A DNA stretch of 64,000 nucleotides, from positions 1 through 64,000 of the forward strand of contig CAUDNR010002291.1 of NCBI GenBank assembly GCA_958430865.1, read 5' to 3'. Origin of the DNA: Entrophospora sp. SA101. Lineage: Eukaryota; Glomeromycota; Glomeromycetes; Entrophosporales; Entrophosporaceae. Numbering within the stretch: position 1 is the first letter of the stretch; each line of letters opens with the position of its first letter. Of the stretch, positions 49,070 through 59,233 are shown in pieces. A program made the position numbers and the translations under genes. The notes beneath the pieces were generated by a model. The model was given only the letters and a program-made list of their open reading frames with translations. It was not told the origin of the DNA and did not search any database.

Positions 49070-50962
49070 ATGCCGAAAGACGTGAAATCAAGAGTTGGAA
49101 GAAGCAGAACAAATGAACTGGGAGGTGAACGTGGGTAAGTGTTTTAAGAAGAATGGTGGTGGTGGCTATCACCTTCCACTCGTCGTCACTCTAGTTAATT
49201 AAAATTAAAATGTTTGTTCCTTAGACGACAACATAATAAAGAAAATAAAGAAGCTGCTGCTATCCCAGCAAATCCATTGGCTGGAATTAAAGATCATTTA
49301 ACAAAATATGGAATAATTACTTTATTCGATAGAGAGTATCCATATACGAAAAAGCTTTATGATACACTTGGTAATGAAAGGATGAACTTATATAGACAGC
49401 AATGGAATGAGGTGGATATATTTTGTAAATCAATTAAGGTTTAAAACATTATTTAAGAGGTATAAATTCTTTTGTGACTATAGACCGAAGATAGGATTAA
49501 TGAAGCTATTCAACTGACTTCTAATAAGAGAGAAACAGTTATATTGATAAACAAATATCACCAAGTTGCTTCAAACTATTTGGATAACAATTACACTAGT
49601 CTTGAGCCTCTATTATCGGAAATATACGAAAAACCTTTCAGAAACTATGTTCATAAAAGTGTTTATGAACTAACTTGGTATCAACATATTTATATTACTT
49701 TGTAAGTTTTGAGAATTTGATATCTTTTTATTTGTACTGTTATATTTCCACTAAAAATTTATAGCCAATGTTTGTTTACACACTAGTATAAGTCAGTTTA
49801 TAAGAAAACGGGGTTCACTAACTGATAGCTCTTCATCTGAGTTAAAATACAGTGAGGAAATTATAAATCCCTTGTTTTCTGCAATTTTTCAAGACACAGA
49901 AGACAAATTTTGGATGGAAACGTAACCATTTTTTTTTTAAATTGTCATTTTGGATTGAATTTGTCTTTATTTTTTTTAATGCATTTTGGTTATAGTGGCG
50001 AGTTGGAAAATTTAACAATAAAAATCCAGAAGAATAGTAGAAAAGAAGAGAATGAAAGATTGAAGATTGGTGACAAGCATGACAGGATTCTTTATATGAA
50101 TTTACATGGTGAAAGTGCCCAAGTAGGATTCGTTGAAGTGGCTGGCAATGCATTTGATAAAGATCTGGCTAATCGTAATCATGATTTGACAAAGCTATTG
50201 AAGGGTATGTTTGTTAAATTTCTTCTATATGTTTTAATCAGGGTTTCATACTAGACCTGTTTTAATCACAATACCAATGAATTTCATATTTGTGGATTAT
50301 AGCCATGTCACTTTCTATTTGGAGTCAACATGAACACATCCATTTTAATAATTTGAAATTAATGTCATTTGCTGTGCTTGTTCATGGTAAATATGAGGTT
50401 TTAATCATTTATTCCTGCATCACCATCACTGCCATTGCCATCATTAGATGATAATATCGATCTGATAGATCCATTATTACCAATGCCGCCTTCGTTTTTT
50501 GGTGGATCAAGAGCACCATAAATTACCGCAAGAAGTTTTAAGTCTTCTCCATTACTATACTTTGCTAAAGATTACTGATTGGCTAAAACAATTTTTTTGT
50601 TCGTTTTGTGCAGGTAAAAAAGTCCATTTACTAATAATGCATTCAATTGATGGAAAAAACATTATTAAAAATTTTGATGAATTTTATCTCCCTTCAACTA
50701 ATATATGCCTTTTGAGAATGAAGGAAATAATTTTTTCAATATTAAGATTTAAAGTAAGTTTCTGTGACTTTTCAAGTGTACATGGGCTGCTCTTAGGTGG
50801 TAATGGTTTTATCAATGGTACCATGATTGGTTTCTTTGCTAAATTGTTCATAATTTTTTATAGATAAGAGTTAGGAATTATTATGATATGCTAACCCATT
50901 ATCCTAGAAAGGTTACAAGATCTCCAAATTCTACTCCTCCAGATTCATCACCAAAACGTTGA
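49070..50962 (+). CDS. Eight-exon lineage-specific protein, unknown function
   Basis: Exons 49070-49134, 49225-49438, 49484-49701, 49787-49921, 49996-50204, 50303-50386, 50614-50753 and 50864-50962 join in phase with GT-AG introns. They give 387 residues. The N-terminus is MPKDVKSRVGRSRTNELG; the middle has KEENERLKIGDKHDRILYMN and VGFVEVAGNAFDKDLANRN. The C-terminal half has AMSLSIWSQHEHIHFNNLKL, MSFAVLVHGKKVHLLIMHSI and LRMKEIIFSILRFK. The arrangement (a short beta-rich query-like domain after a helical region) matches an expanded family I associate with mycorrhizal fungi; I know no function. Correct splicing and a standard code show that the core around the code-4 genes is fungal nuclear DNA. 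Confidence 0.8.
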
Positions 50963-51049
50963 TTTTATTTTTTATATAGTGCAAGTCACTTAGTCCCACA
51001 ACTTTCTGCGCCACACCGCCAATTTTGGGAAAAATTCCCAATCAAAAAT

Positions 51050-51059
51050 NNNNNNNNNN
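51050..51059. other. Assembly gap (10 N)
   Basis: Ten undefined bases join two contigs of unknown spacing. The gap lies on the symmetry axis of the inverted repeat (51059). Confidence 1.
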
Positions 51060-51109
51060 GGTTAGGCCATTTATTAGCCAATTAATATTAAATATAGTTA
51101 ACAAAATCT

Positions 51110-51190
51110 TGTCGGAGAAATGTCCTGTCGGGGAAATGTATTTGTCGGGGAAACGTCCTGTCGGGGAAACGGTTGTCAGGGAAACGTACC
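51110..51190. repeat. Short tandem repeat of TGTCGGGGAAA(C/T)G
   Basis: Five imperfect units of 15-19 bases (GTCGGAGAAATG, GTCGGGGAAATG, GTCGGGGAAACG twice, GTCAGGGAAACG) begin 50 bases after the gap. A repeat here could explain why the assembly broke. Confidence 0.85.
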
Positions 51191-51202
51191 AGACCCCCAA
51201 AA

Positions 51203-51390
51203 CTATATGTTTCAAATTTGGAAAATTTTATATGTAACATATAAAAATCGCATGATTTTAAAAGCTAATAACTCCAGAACCAATAATTTTTTTAAAAATA
51301 TCTAGACGATAGATTGTAGAACTAGTCAAAAGCTATCAAATATCGTCTCTAATTTTTTCAGACAAGCACACAATATTTCCTTTATAGGTT
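51203..51390 (+). repeat. Dispersed repeat R2, copy 1
   Basis: The segment from ATGTTTCAAATTTGGA through AACTAGTCAAAAGCTATCAA to CAGACAAGCAC recurs, diverged, at 53549-53700 in the same orientation. Confidence 0.7.
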
Positions 51391-51712
51391 TTATGCAAAC
51401 ACTGGACAATGCTATCGGAAGATTATATGAAGCCTATCATAACAATCTGTATCCAAGTATTGGAGGAGTATATTTAGTAGAATTTTGGAGGGACAATACA
51501 TTTGAAGTTTCCAAAAGATGGCATGTTTTTTATTGAGATGTTGAGATGGTTTGCTATTTTGAGACACTAATATAAAATATTGAGGGCATGAAGTATACAT
51601 GTTTACATAAAAAATGTAGTTTTCAAATATGTTATTAGAATTGTTTGTATTCTGAATAAAGTACTGGAATAGCTATCAGCTTATTGAAATACAAATTTAA
51701 AGTTATGATTTA

Positions 51713-52125
51713 TTAAATAAGACCCAATTCTCAAAGATGCTCTGGAATAACTATATATGGGTCTTCATAATACCAAATATATCTTAAAACAATCCAATTC
51801 TCTTCACATAATTCATTCTTGAGTTGATCACACTCTTGCTGTTTGACAAAATTATTGGGATTGCTTCTGTGAAAAAATTCTGTGTATTTTACATGCTGTA
51901 CTCCTTGTATTTCTATAGCTAAACCATATTGTAGATAGTAACATCAAGTTGTAGTCCTCGAGGATATTCAGAAGTTTTAAGAAAGTCAGGTTGATGAATT
52001 GGTGAAAGAGGACAATCCAGATACTTTGTTACAATTTCACAACATAAATTTTCTCACTTAAATTTTGAGCATAATGGACACCAGGTATTCTTGTTTTTTA
52101 TATCTACTCTGTTTCTTACAATTCT
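51713..52125 (-). pseudogene. Zinc-ribbon plus restriction-like nuclease fragment, TGA-interrupted
   Basis: Pieces read NTWCPLCSKFK-W-ENLCCEI, LSPIHQPDFLKTSEYPRGLQ, LDVTIY, then after a one-base shift YGLAIEIQGVQHVKYTEFFH, NFVKQQECDQLKNELCEENW and IVLRYIWYYEDPYIVIPEHL. The final TGA is followed by ELGLI. The C-x2-C ribbon followed by D-x(n)-ExQ in AIEIQG is the layout of a PD-(D/E)xK-type endonuclease family that I recall from mycorrhizal fungi. TGA occurs twice. One may derive from Arg (CGA to TGA), so here plain decay is as likely as recoding. The N-terminal part is missing. Confidence 0.5.
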
Positions 52126-53548
52126 TTTTTAAGAAAAAATGAAAAAATTTTTAATAATAAAAATCCGCACAACTTTAAATCCTTATAAATCCTTTTTTTA
52201 CTAATAAAATTAAAAAAAACTCTCTGTCAGCTTAGTATTTAAGTCACAAAGAATAAAATCGTGGAAAGATTTTTGCTTTATTTTGTCTAGTTATCAAGCC
52301 TATCTATATACTTCAAAGTTCAACTGTATTTTTGACATTTTTAGATGCATTTTACTAATAAAACTCTCTTCATCATCACATTTATTTACAATCTCTCTTA
52401 ATTTCATAGTTGTATCTTTTTTTTTGGAGGAGGAGATACATTTCTTTTTTTTATATTTATTGAAAAAAGTTTATTAGTAAATTTTATATGATATTAACTA
52501 GTTTTGATTTACATAGGCCATGTTACACCCCAATAAAAGATCGCCAACTGTCACGTGATATTGGATTAAATTTTATTGGGTTTAAATCAATGTTTATCGT
52601 TCATAGTGTTTATTTTCTAGAATTATTTTCATGTCTGCCTATTTGGTTTTTGATCACATTAATTGATGTGGATTTTTAATATAGTAATAGTAATAGGAAA
52701 TCACTGTATCTAAAGATTTTAACAGTTCCGTTGTAGTAATTGTTTGTAAAACAACACCGTCATCTTCTGGTTCTGTTTGAAGTATTGTTGGCTTTACACA
52801 GCTAATTATTTATTTATTAGTAGTTCGTACCTCCGAATTCTAATTATTATCATTATCAATCGTGATAAAATCTGTGCATCCATCTTATTTGAAATTCTCT
52901 AGGAATACGTTTTCTAGATGAACCTTTTATTTCAGAAAAAAAAGTAAATTTAGGAAGGGCCGGGATTTGCAGATTATTAAAGTTGTCAAAAGCAATTTAT
53001 TTTAGAGTAAAAATTATATTCGATATAAATACCAAAGTTATTGCTTTATTTGACGTACAATCAAACACCAATCAAACACCATTATTAAATATTCGACTGG
53101 TGGTGTGTTGTGTGTATTAAAGACGATTCAATAACAATTGAGATAATAGAAATTCCAGATTTATTACAATTTTTTAACTAAATAATATCATTTTACGCGT
53201 AAAAAGTATCCGGAGAATATTATTATGTTACTTCGGAAAGACTTTGAATGTTTTTGCGGCATATATTATTAGGCTTATTTATATTATGTTAACCAATTTA
53301 AAGGTTAATCATAGTAAAGGCTTTACGCCGAGGGGTCGGGCATCCCTTATCCTGCCTAATTAACATTTAATCTGAGTAGTGTAATATTGTATATATCTTT
53401 TATTAAATATTTCAATGCGGTAATCTCGATTTAACTAGTACATATTTAGAAACTATCTGCAATCTATAACTTTAAAGCTAAATAGGGAAATAGATGATAT
53501 TTATCCTATCGTTGAAATTTTTAAAAGCTTATAATTATCTCAAATAAC
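52126..53548. other. Interval without recognisable gene
   Basis: Short frames only, none with a domain or splice support. Poly-T stretches and AT-rich DNA dominate. A less AT-rich patch with GGCTTTACGCCGAGGGGTCG is near 53320. Confidence 0.5.
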
Positions 53549-53700
53549 TAAATGTTTCAAATTTGGAGAAGTTTATATTTTTTAAAAGCAAATAACCTTG
53601 GAACCAGTAATTTTAAATTATCTCGACGACGGATTGTAGAACTAATCAAAAGCTATCAAATATCATTTTCAGATAAGCACGAAATACTCGTTAAATCGAG
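53549..53700 (+). repeat. Dispersed repeat R2, copy 2
   Basis: Diverged counterpart of 51203-51390, with GTTTCAAATTTGGAGAAG, GGATTGTAGAACTAATCAAA and CAGATAAGCACGAAATA. It ends about 110 bases before the next gene. Confidence 0.7.
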
Positions 53701-53809
53701 TAATTCTCTAGGGCATGTGATTTCAACCAACCAATTAAACATACTCGCTACCTGCCAATAAAATTCATTAATTAAAAGAAAATAAAATATTTACAACTTT
53801 TCAAACATA

Positions 53810-54838
53810 ATGACAGACGATCCCTGGGATGATTGGGAAACTGCAGCTGATGCAAATGTAAGTTAAAATATATTGAAGCGTTTTTATGGTCAATAATAGT
53901 AACAACAATGATGAAGCATGCTAATTTTCTTCCATAATGGCTAGCTAGATCCAAAACCAAGAAAGATTGTAGATGAACATAAAACAAACTTAAAGCTATG
54001 GCAAGAAGCGTATGTAAGACTCAATTTATTTTTATGAAATTTATTCTATGGTAAAAAATGGTTTTTAAAAATATTGTTATCATCAATAGAAATACTTTTA
54101 CACACCCAGAAATAATTCGTACTGATTCAACACGAACAGAATATGTTCCAGAAGTATACAATACTTTTTATTTTTGTTACCTATATAATTATTTTAAAAA
54201 CAACAATCTGACATTTATATTAATTTATGATTTTTATGAGAAACCAGCTTCATATCTTAAAACGTCCTACAAAACCTGGATCTACAACCACCACTAATCC
54301 AGCTCATTTATTATCATTAGTTGATTCATCAATTCCTGATTTTTCAAAAAAGTCTTTGCAAGAACGTGAGACAGAATATTTATTAGCTAGACAAAGGATC
54401 TTTGGTAGTATTGATAATAGCGATGGTGGTGGTGGTGGTAGCAGTACTACCGGAGATCATGTTAACATTATTAATAGTAATGATAACAATCATGGAATTA
54501 TTAATGCAGGTGGAGGCAATGATGGTGTTCAATTGAAAAAAATATTAAAAACTTCATCTTCATCTACTACACCATCATCACTGCCAATAGTTTCATCTTC
54601 AACTTCAACTTCAACTTCGTTAGTTAACGATGATAAAATAGACATTAAACAGATAAAAATAAAGAAAAAAGAAAAAGACATACATTACGAAAAACCGAAA
54701 ATCAATCTTAATATTAAAAAAAATCAGTCTTCATCACAATCAAATATCATATCAAGAGAGCCAAAACCACCTCCTGCTAATGGACAAAACATTGGATTTT
54801 GCAAAGGGTTTAAGGATGCGAATTATGGAAATAAATAA
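53810..54838 (+). CDS. SUZ-domain RNA-binding protein
   Basis: Four exons (53810-53857, 53945-54009, 54090-54153, 54248-54838) join in phase and give 255 residues. The acidic N-terminus MTDDPWDDWETAADAN leads to ILKRPTKPGS and then the SUZ core KSLQERETEYLLARQRIFGS, the conserved Leu-Gln-Glu-Arg-Glu..Tyr..AR..I-[LF]-G pattern of this RNA-binding motif. A Gly/Ser/Asn/Asp-rich linker follows, then KPPPANGQNIGFCKGFKDAN with the C-terminal PP.GxxGF-type motif also seen in SZRD1-like proteins. A cytoplasmic mRNA-binding role is inferred from the family. Confidence 0.8.
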
Positions 54839-55083
54839 TTATTATTATTATTATTTATAATCATTAAATTTTAGGGTGATGATAGTCTTAAATTATTGGA
54901 CTTTTCATCATGTTTAAATTACGCCAACTTAGTCCTTACAATCAAAATATTTTAGCATATAAATATTATTTTAGTAAATCATTAATTAGATTATATAAAT
55001 TATTTATGAGCATTCATTATACAATTACTAACAGCTATTATAATTATCATTATTATTAATACAAATAATGTTTATTTATTTTT

Positions 55084-56269
55084 TTATTTTTTTTTAATAT
55101 CACGAAATTCACCTTCAATTATTGGAGGTGATTCATCTTGATCATTGCTTTTTTCGAACGGTGGAATATTGTTGATATCTTCCGAATGTAATAAAATTTC
55201 TTTATTGGTATTTGGCCAATAAATAGTAATTTTTTCCAATATTGTGTTATTATCTTTAACAGCCCCAGTTACTTGAATACGTGCTTTATCGTTATTAGCC
55301 TTACTTGCAGCCCAGTATTTGATATTTATCATGTCTTGTTTATAATTTTTTCCAATTAAAGAACTTGTATACATAGAATCCAAAGCTGTGAACGTTATTC
55401 CTCCTGAGTTAGTAATATATCCATCAAATGATGTCTTTAAATTTTTATAATTATTTTCGTAACCTCTTTGAACCATTGCCATAGAATCATAGTATACTTG
55501 ATTAAGTGGAGAATTCTTATAATCTCCCGTTTGTCTAAATACAGGATCATCAAACAAAGCTTTATTGAATTCTACCCATGGCGAAAGAGCATTACGCCTT
55601 CTAAATAGTTGAGATGGTGCTTCACTGGTTATGTCAACTTTATATTTTGTTGTTTTATTTGGCCAAATTGCATCCAGAATCCTTCTTAATAATCTATAAG
55701 TTCCTATAGCAATTATTATATTTACAATAAACATAAACGTTGATTTTAAGATCCAATAAACTATGATCGCACCACTAAATGCCATAATTTTTTTATTAAG
55801 TGGTGATGATGATGACGATATTTCTATAATACTTTTAAAATTCTTGGTTGTAATAAATCTAATAATGTTATGATGATGACCTGCACTGTCAATAACAAAG
55901 TTATTATTCCTAATAAGAATTGATGGAAATTCAACTTTTTTTTTGAATCTTGGATAATTCTCTAAGCTCTTTGATCCAACAATTTTGTTATTATTAAACA
56001 AACAATGATATTTTTGTCTGTGTATAAAAAAATTATTATTACCATTATTAATACTATTCAACAATAATTTTTGTTTGAAGAACAAAATATCATTTTTTTT
56101 CTTTTCAGTTAAATGTGAGAAAACTATATTAAAAAAAAAAATAAATTATCAGATCGTTATTCAAAATAAAAAAAGAAGACAATTTGTAAATATTTTTATC
56201 ACCTTTAATATTTTTTACAAGTTTTATAGGATTGATGCGTCTTGTTATTAGGAAAATATTATTATTCAT
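55084..56269 (-). CDS. Predicted mitochondrial single-pass membrane protein, unknown
   Basis: Two exons (56203-56269 and 55084-56123) give 368 residues. The N-terminus MNNNIFLITRRINPIKLVKN is basic with no acidic residue, as in mitochondrial targeting sequences. A hydrophobic segment, AFSGAIIVYWILKSTFMFIV and on through NIIIAIGTY, is followed by RLLRRILDAIWPNKTT and a soluble C-terminal domain with SPWVEFNKALFDDPVFRQ and ITIYWPNTNKEILLH. One membrane helix plus a small alpha/beta domain recalls Coa1/Tim21-type assembly factors, but I do not claim identity. The exon 1 splice was chosen because only the acceptor at 56124 keeps the frame. Confidence 0.65.
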
Positions 56270-56339
56270 TGTTAGAAAAAAAAATCTCGAGAACAAAAAA
56301 ATGATAAGTCAGCGCCATAAATCACATGATTTCTTTGAG

Positions 56340-56640
56340 GTTGAACAGAAGAACCCAGACAATCGTCATATTAGTATATTAATATTAGCAATTTTGGGGT
56401 AAGCATCAAAAAGTCACATGATTTTTTTTCATTTTCGGCCAAGACAAGAAAGTAGTTGAAAGCTCCAAAGTTTTTAATTGAGCATCTAAAGGTAATAATA
56501 TCTGTTTTAAAGTGAATTATGATACAATAAGATTCTATAACAATCAGATCATCTGATTTGAAACCAAAATCAGTCAATGATAAGAGCATTTGATAGTTTA
56601 AATCCCAAAACCGTTTTCTCGAAAAATTACAGACTAATAG
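56340..56640. repeat. Dispersed repeat R1, diverged copy
   Basis: TTGAACAGAAGAACCCAGAC, AAGCATCAAAAAGTCACATG and AAATCCCAAAACCGTTTTCT recur at about 60597-60890 and, reversed, in both direct block A copies. Small indels and substitutions show this copy is older than the block A duplication. Confidence 0.75.
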
Positions 56641-57287
56641 GAGATTTTTACAAGGAAAGTCCGCAACATTTCAATTTTTTATTAAATTTATTAATTTTGA
56701 AATAATAACAATTTGTTTATTTTTATTACTTGTCTAAATTCAAAGGAAATTTCTTCTAAAAATTTTCTTTCTTTCGTCAGGACTAATTAGATTGACAAGC
56801 GGATTGATTTCACAGCTTATTTTCACCAAAATCCAATTATATTTATATACTTAACAACATATAATATAGAGTTTATATAATATATATATCTTGATTACCA
56901 CATACTATACAAGGACCAAAATTTTTTCGGCTTACACCTTTATTCATTTTATTACAGTATTAATGATAAATGATAGTTAGAAATGTTATTTTATTTTTAC
57001 TATTGCTTGAATTATATATTAATATATATATTAGTCTTATTTTTTATGTTACGCGCAACTTTGTTAATAAAAATCCAATTCCGCTCAGGAAATAACAATA
57101 ATAACAGAACATTTGTGCAAATTTTGAGGTGGTGTTATATATTCTGTGCAGCGCCACTTTTCTAAGTGGTATTTTTTCAATTTTACAATACTCTTCACAT
57201 AAATTGTTGATCTTTTTTTTGAAATAAATGTGTGTAACGCAGATCTATCCATAAAAGGATTTTTATCTATGCTGCAACCAAGTCAGA

Positions 57288-57545
57288 TTGTCAAAAGTAG
57301 AAAATGAACTGGTTGTTGATAAATCAATAATTATCTCAGAGATAAAAACTGAACAAATGACAGCAATTGTTAATTCACTAAAATTAAAATTTCAACTTGT
57401 AAAAACAAACATTGAATTACCAGATATAGATATTCCACCATATCATTGGAATTCACAAAATGAAGATAAACAAATTAATTGGTGATTACATTATTTTAAG
57501 AATATTACGAATCTTCTTGAATCATTGGTACTTGATGGGAAATAA
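57288..57545 (+). pseudogene. Fragment with one in-frame TGA, unknown family
   Basis: An open frame (MSKVENELVVDKSIIISEIK if TTG is used as start) runs through LPDIDIPPYHWNSQNEDKQ to INW, then TGA, then LHYFKNITNLLESLVLDGK and TAA. More sense codons follow. The TGA could be Trp (INWWLHYF) or a stop. There is no recognised domain and no clear start. It lies 150 bases upstream of the right code-4 operon. Confidence 0.35.
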
Positions 57546-57693
57546 CTTTCAGTATATAAAGCACCCAAAGAATGTTTATGCAAAGTTTCACGCATTTTTG
57601 TTTGTGTAATTTTTATGTTACATTAATGAGTATTTTAAAGTACTTTTTCAATTAATTTTGTTAGTTGCACAATATAAATATGATCGTCACTTT

Positions 57694-58299
57694 ATGTCAC
57701 ATTTAGTGTTAAAATCGAAAGTCCACTATGCTAATGAAACTAGGGAATGAGCTAAAAACTGTAAAAGAGTTTGATTTGACAATATTACCATTGAAGAGAT
57801 GTTAGATGGATTTATTGATAGTTCTAATGAGTTAAGTTCAGAATGATTAGACTATGTTGGAAAATTAAGCAGAACCAATAGTAAACTTTATGAACAAAAG
57901 AGAGACTATGAAAAGAAAATTGAGGAGTTAGAGGCAAAAAAGGAGGAATTGGAAGCAAGAGTAGAAGAGTTAGATGACGGAGTATGAATGGAGTGAGAAG
58001 AGGCTGAAAAAGCACTAAATAAAGCCATGGAATGGAGAAAATGACAAATGTTTGAAACTTTGTTGAAGCATGATGCTGCAATGGGCAAACTTCAAGACCA
58101 AATAGATTTATTGGAAAATAATTTAGCTGCTAAAAATCAGGAAATAAACTGAAAAGATTATTTAGCAACCAAAGAATTACCAGCTCTACCAAAACAACAA
58201 AAAGAAAGTAGATTATGTAAACTCAAAAAATTAGTAAATAAAGTAAAAGAAAAAACTAAAGAGAAGTTTCAGACTTTTATTGTTCAAAAGAACAGGTAA
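57694..58299 (+). CDS. Coiled-coil protein, first gene of the code-4 operon (right copy)
   Basis: With TGA as Trp, 201 sense codons run from ATG at 57694 to TAA. Seven TGA codons lie at 57748, 57772, 57844, 57985, 57994, 58042 and 58150, all in one frame. There is no TAA or TAG despite many CAA, CAG and AAA codons. The middle is coiled coil (EKKIEELEAKKEELEARVEE); the end KEKTKEKFQTFIVQKNR matches the left paralogue. The frame is open upstream to 57609 and similarity begins before the ATG (DRHF/DKKF), so the true start may be upstream or the 5' end lost. The next gene follows after 6 bases. Standard-code translation gives only fragments. Confidence 0.65.
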
Positions 58300-58305
58300 G
58301 CCAAT

Positions 58306-58887
58306 ATGAGATTAGAATATAGAATTCTGGAAATAGCCCAGGGAGATGAACAAGAGTGTAATTTCTGTTTTCTAGATTTTGATGACCCAACTCTCCTTAA
58401 TTTCGATACTGCTCTTGCTACTCATCAAATGGTGGCTCATAATACTCCTGATGGTTATTCTGACATTGTCTTTATCTGTGGTGAATGTAAAAATGATTAT
58501 GATAATAATACTCTTCCATGATGTGAGAAATGTGGTAGGTTAAAAAGGAATAGAAACAGATGTTTTTGTAGTCATTTAAAAGCTAAATCAACTAAACCAC
58601 TTTCTGACAAAGAACTACTTTCACAAGCTTTCAGTTTTCGCCTAGAAAATAAAACTAGAGAACTAGAAAAAGAGTTATCAATTACCAAAGAAGAATTAAA
58701 AATTGAAAGAGAAGAAATAGCCAAGTTTCAGGAAAAATCTGAAGAGTGAAGTAAAAAGCAAAAACAGGAGTTATTAGATAAGATAAAAAGTTTAGAAGAA
58801 AAAATTAATCATCTGGAAGAAGAAAACAAGGAAATTAAAAGATCAACAGAATGGTCAAATTGCTCAAATTGAAGTCAAAGAGACTAA
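58306..58887 (+). CDS. Zinc-ribbon/coiled-coil protein of the code-4 operon (right copy, intact)
   Basis: Code-4 frame of 193 residues from MRLEYRILEIAQGDEQE to EWSNCSNWSQRD. TGA-Trp codons are at 58519 (TLP-W-CEKCGR), 58747 (SEE-W-SKK) and 58870 (CSN-W-SQ). Cysteine pairs CNFC, CGEC, CEKC and CFC could bind zinc; a Glu/Lys coiled coil follows (about 110-180). Where the right copy has TGA at 58519 the left paralogue has TAT (Tyr), an aromatic-for-aromatic change that supports Trp. The upstream gene stops 6 bases before the ATG, and AGG lies about 10 bases before it. Exact identity with the left copy begins at 58718. Confidence 0.65.
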
Positions 58888-58969
58888 AAGATGATCTTGA
58901 TTGAAAATAAGAAAATAATTTTCCTCTCTATAAATTGAAATTCATTCCAACTATTAAAGGAAATGGTAG

Positions 58970-59233
58970 TTATTTTCCTTTTAAAGATTTTTGCTTTTTA
59001 TTAGGTAATAATGCATCATCATGATGTTTTCATTTTCCAACATTTATTATTTTCCTTTCTTCTTGGTAAATTTCATAAGTAATCCTTTCTTTTTTTAGAT
59101 AAATTTCCAGTGTTTGAGTGTCATTTATTTTGAAAATATAAGGAGCAATTTCACCTTGCTCTTTCTTCAGGATACCTCTAATGGTACTATAATTCTTGGG
59201 TTCCATAGTAGACCTAATGTAAATTAGCTTCAT
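58970..59233 (-). CDS. Mirror copy of the small code-4 ORF
   Basis: Exact reverse copy of 42885-43148, with the same TGA (59030-59032) and the same convergent position relative to the zinc-ribbon gene, which ends at 58887. Confidence 0.45.

Noticed and set aside
43231..58887. Nuclear copy of fungal mitochondrial DNA (also code 4)
   Set aside because: No mitochondrial gene, rRNA or intron-encoded protein is seen, and the products are coiled-coil and transposon-associated proteins. A mitochondrial plasmid remains a weaker alternative.
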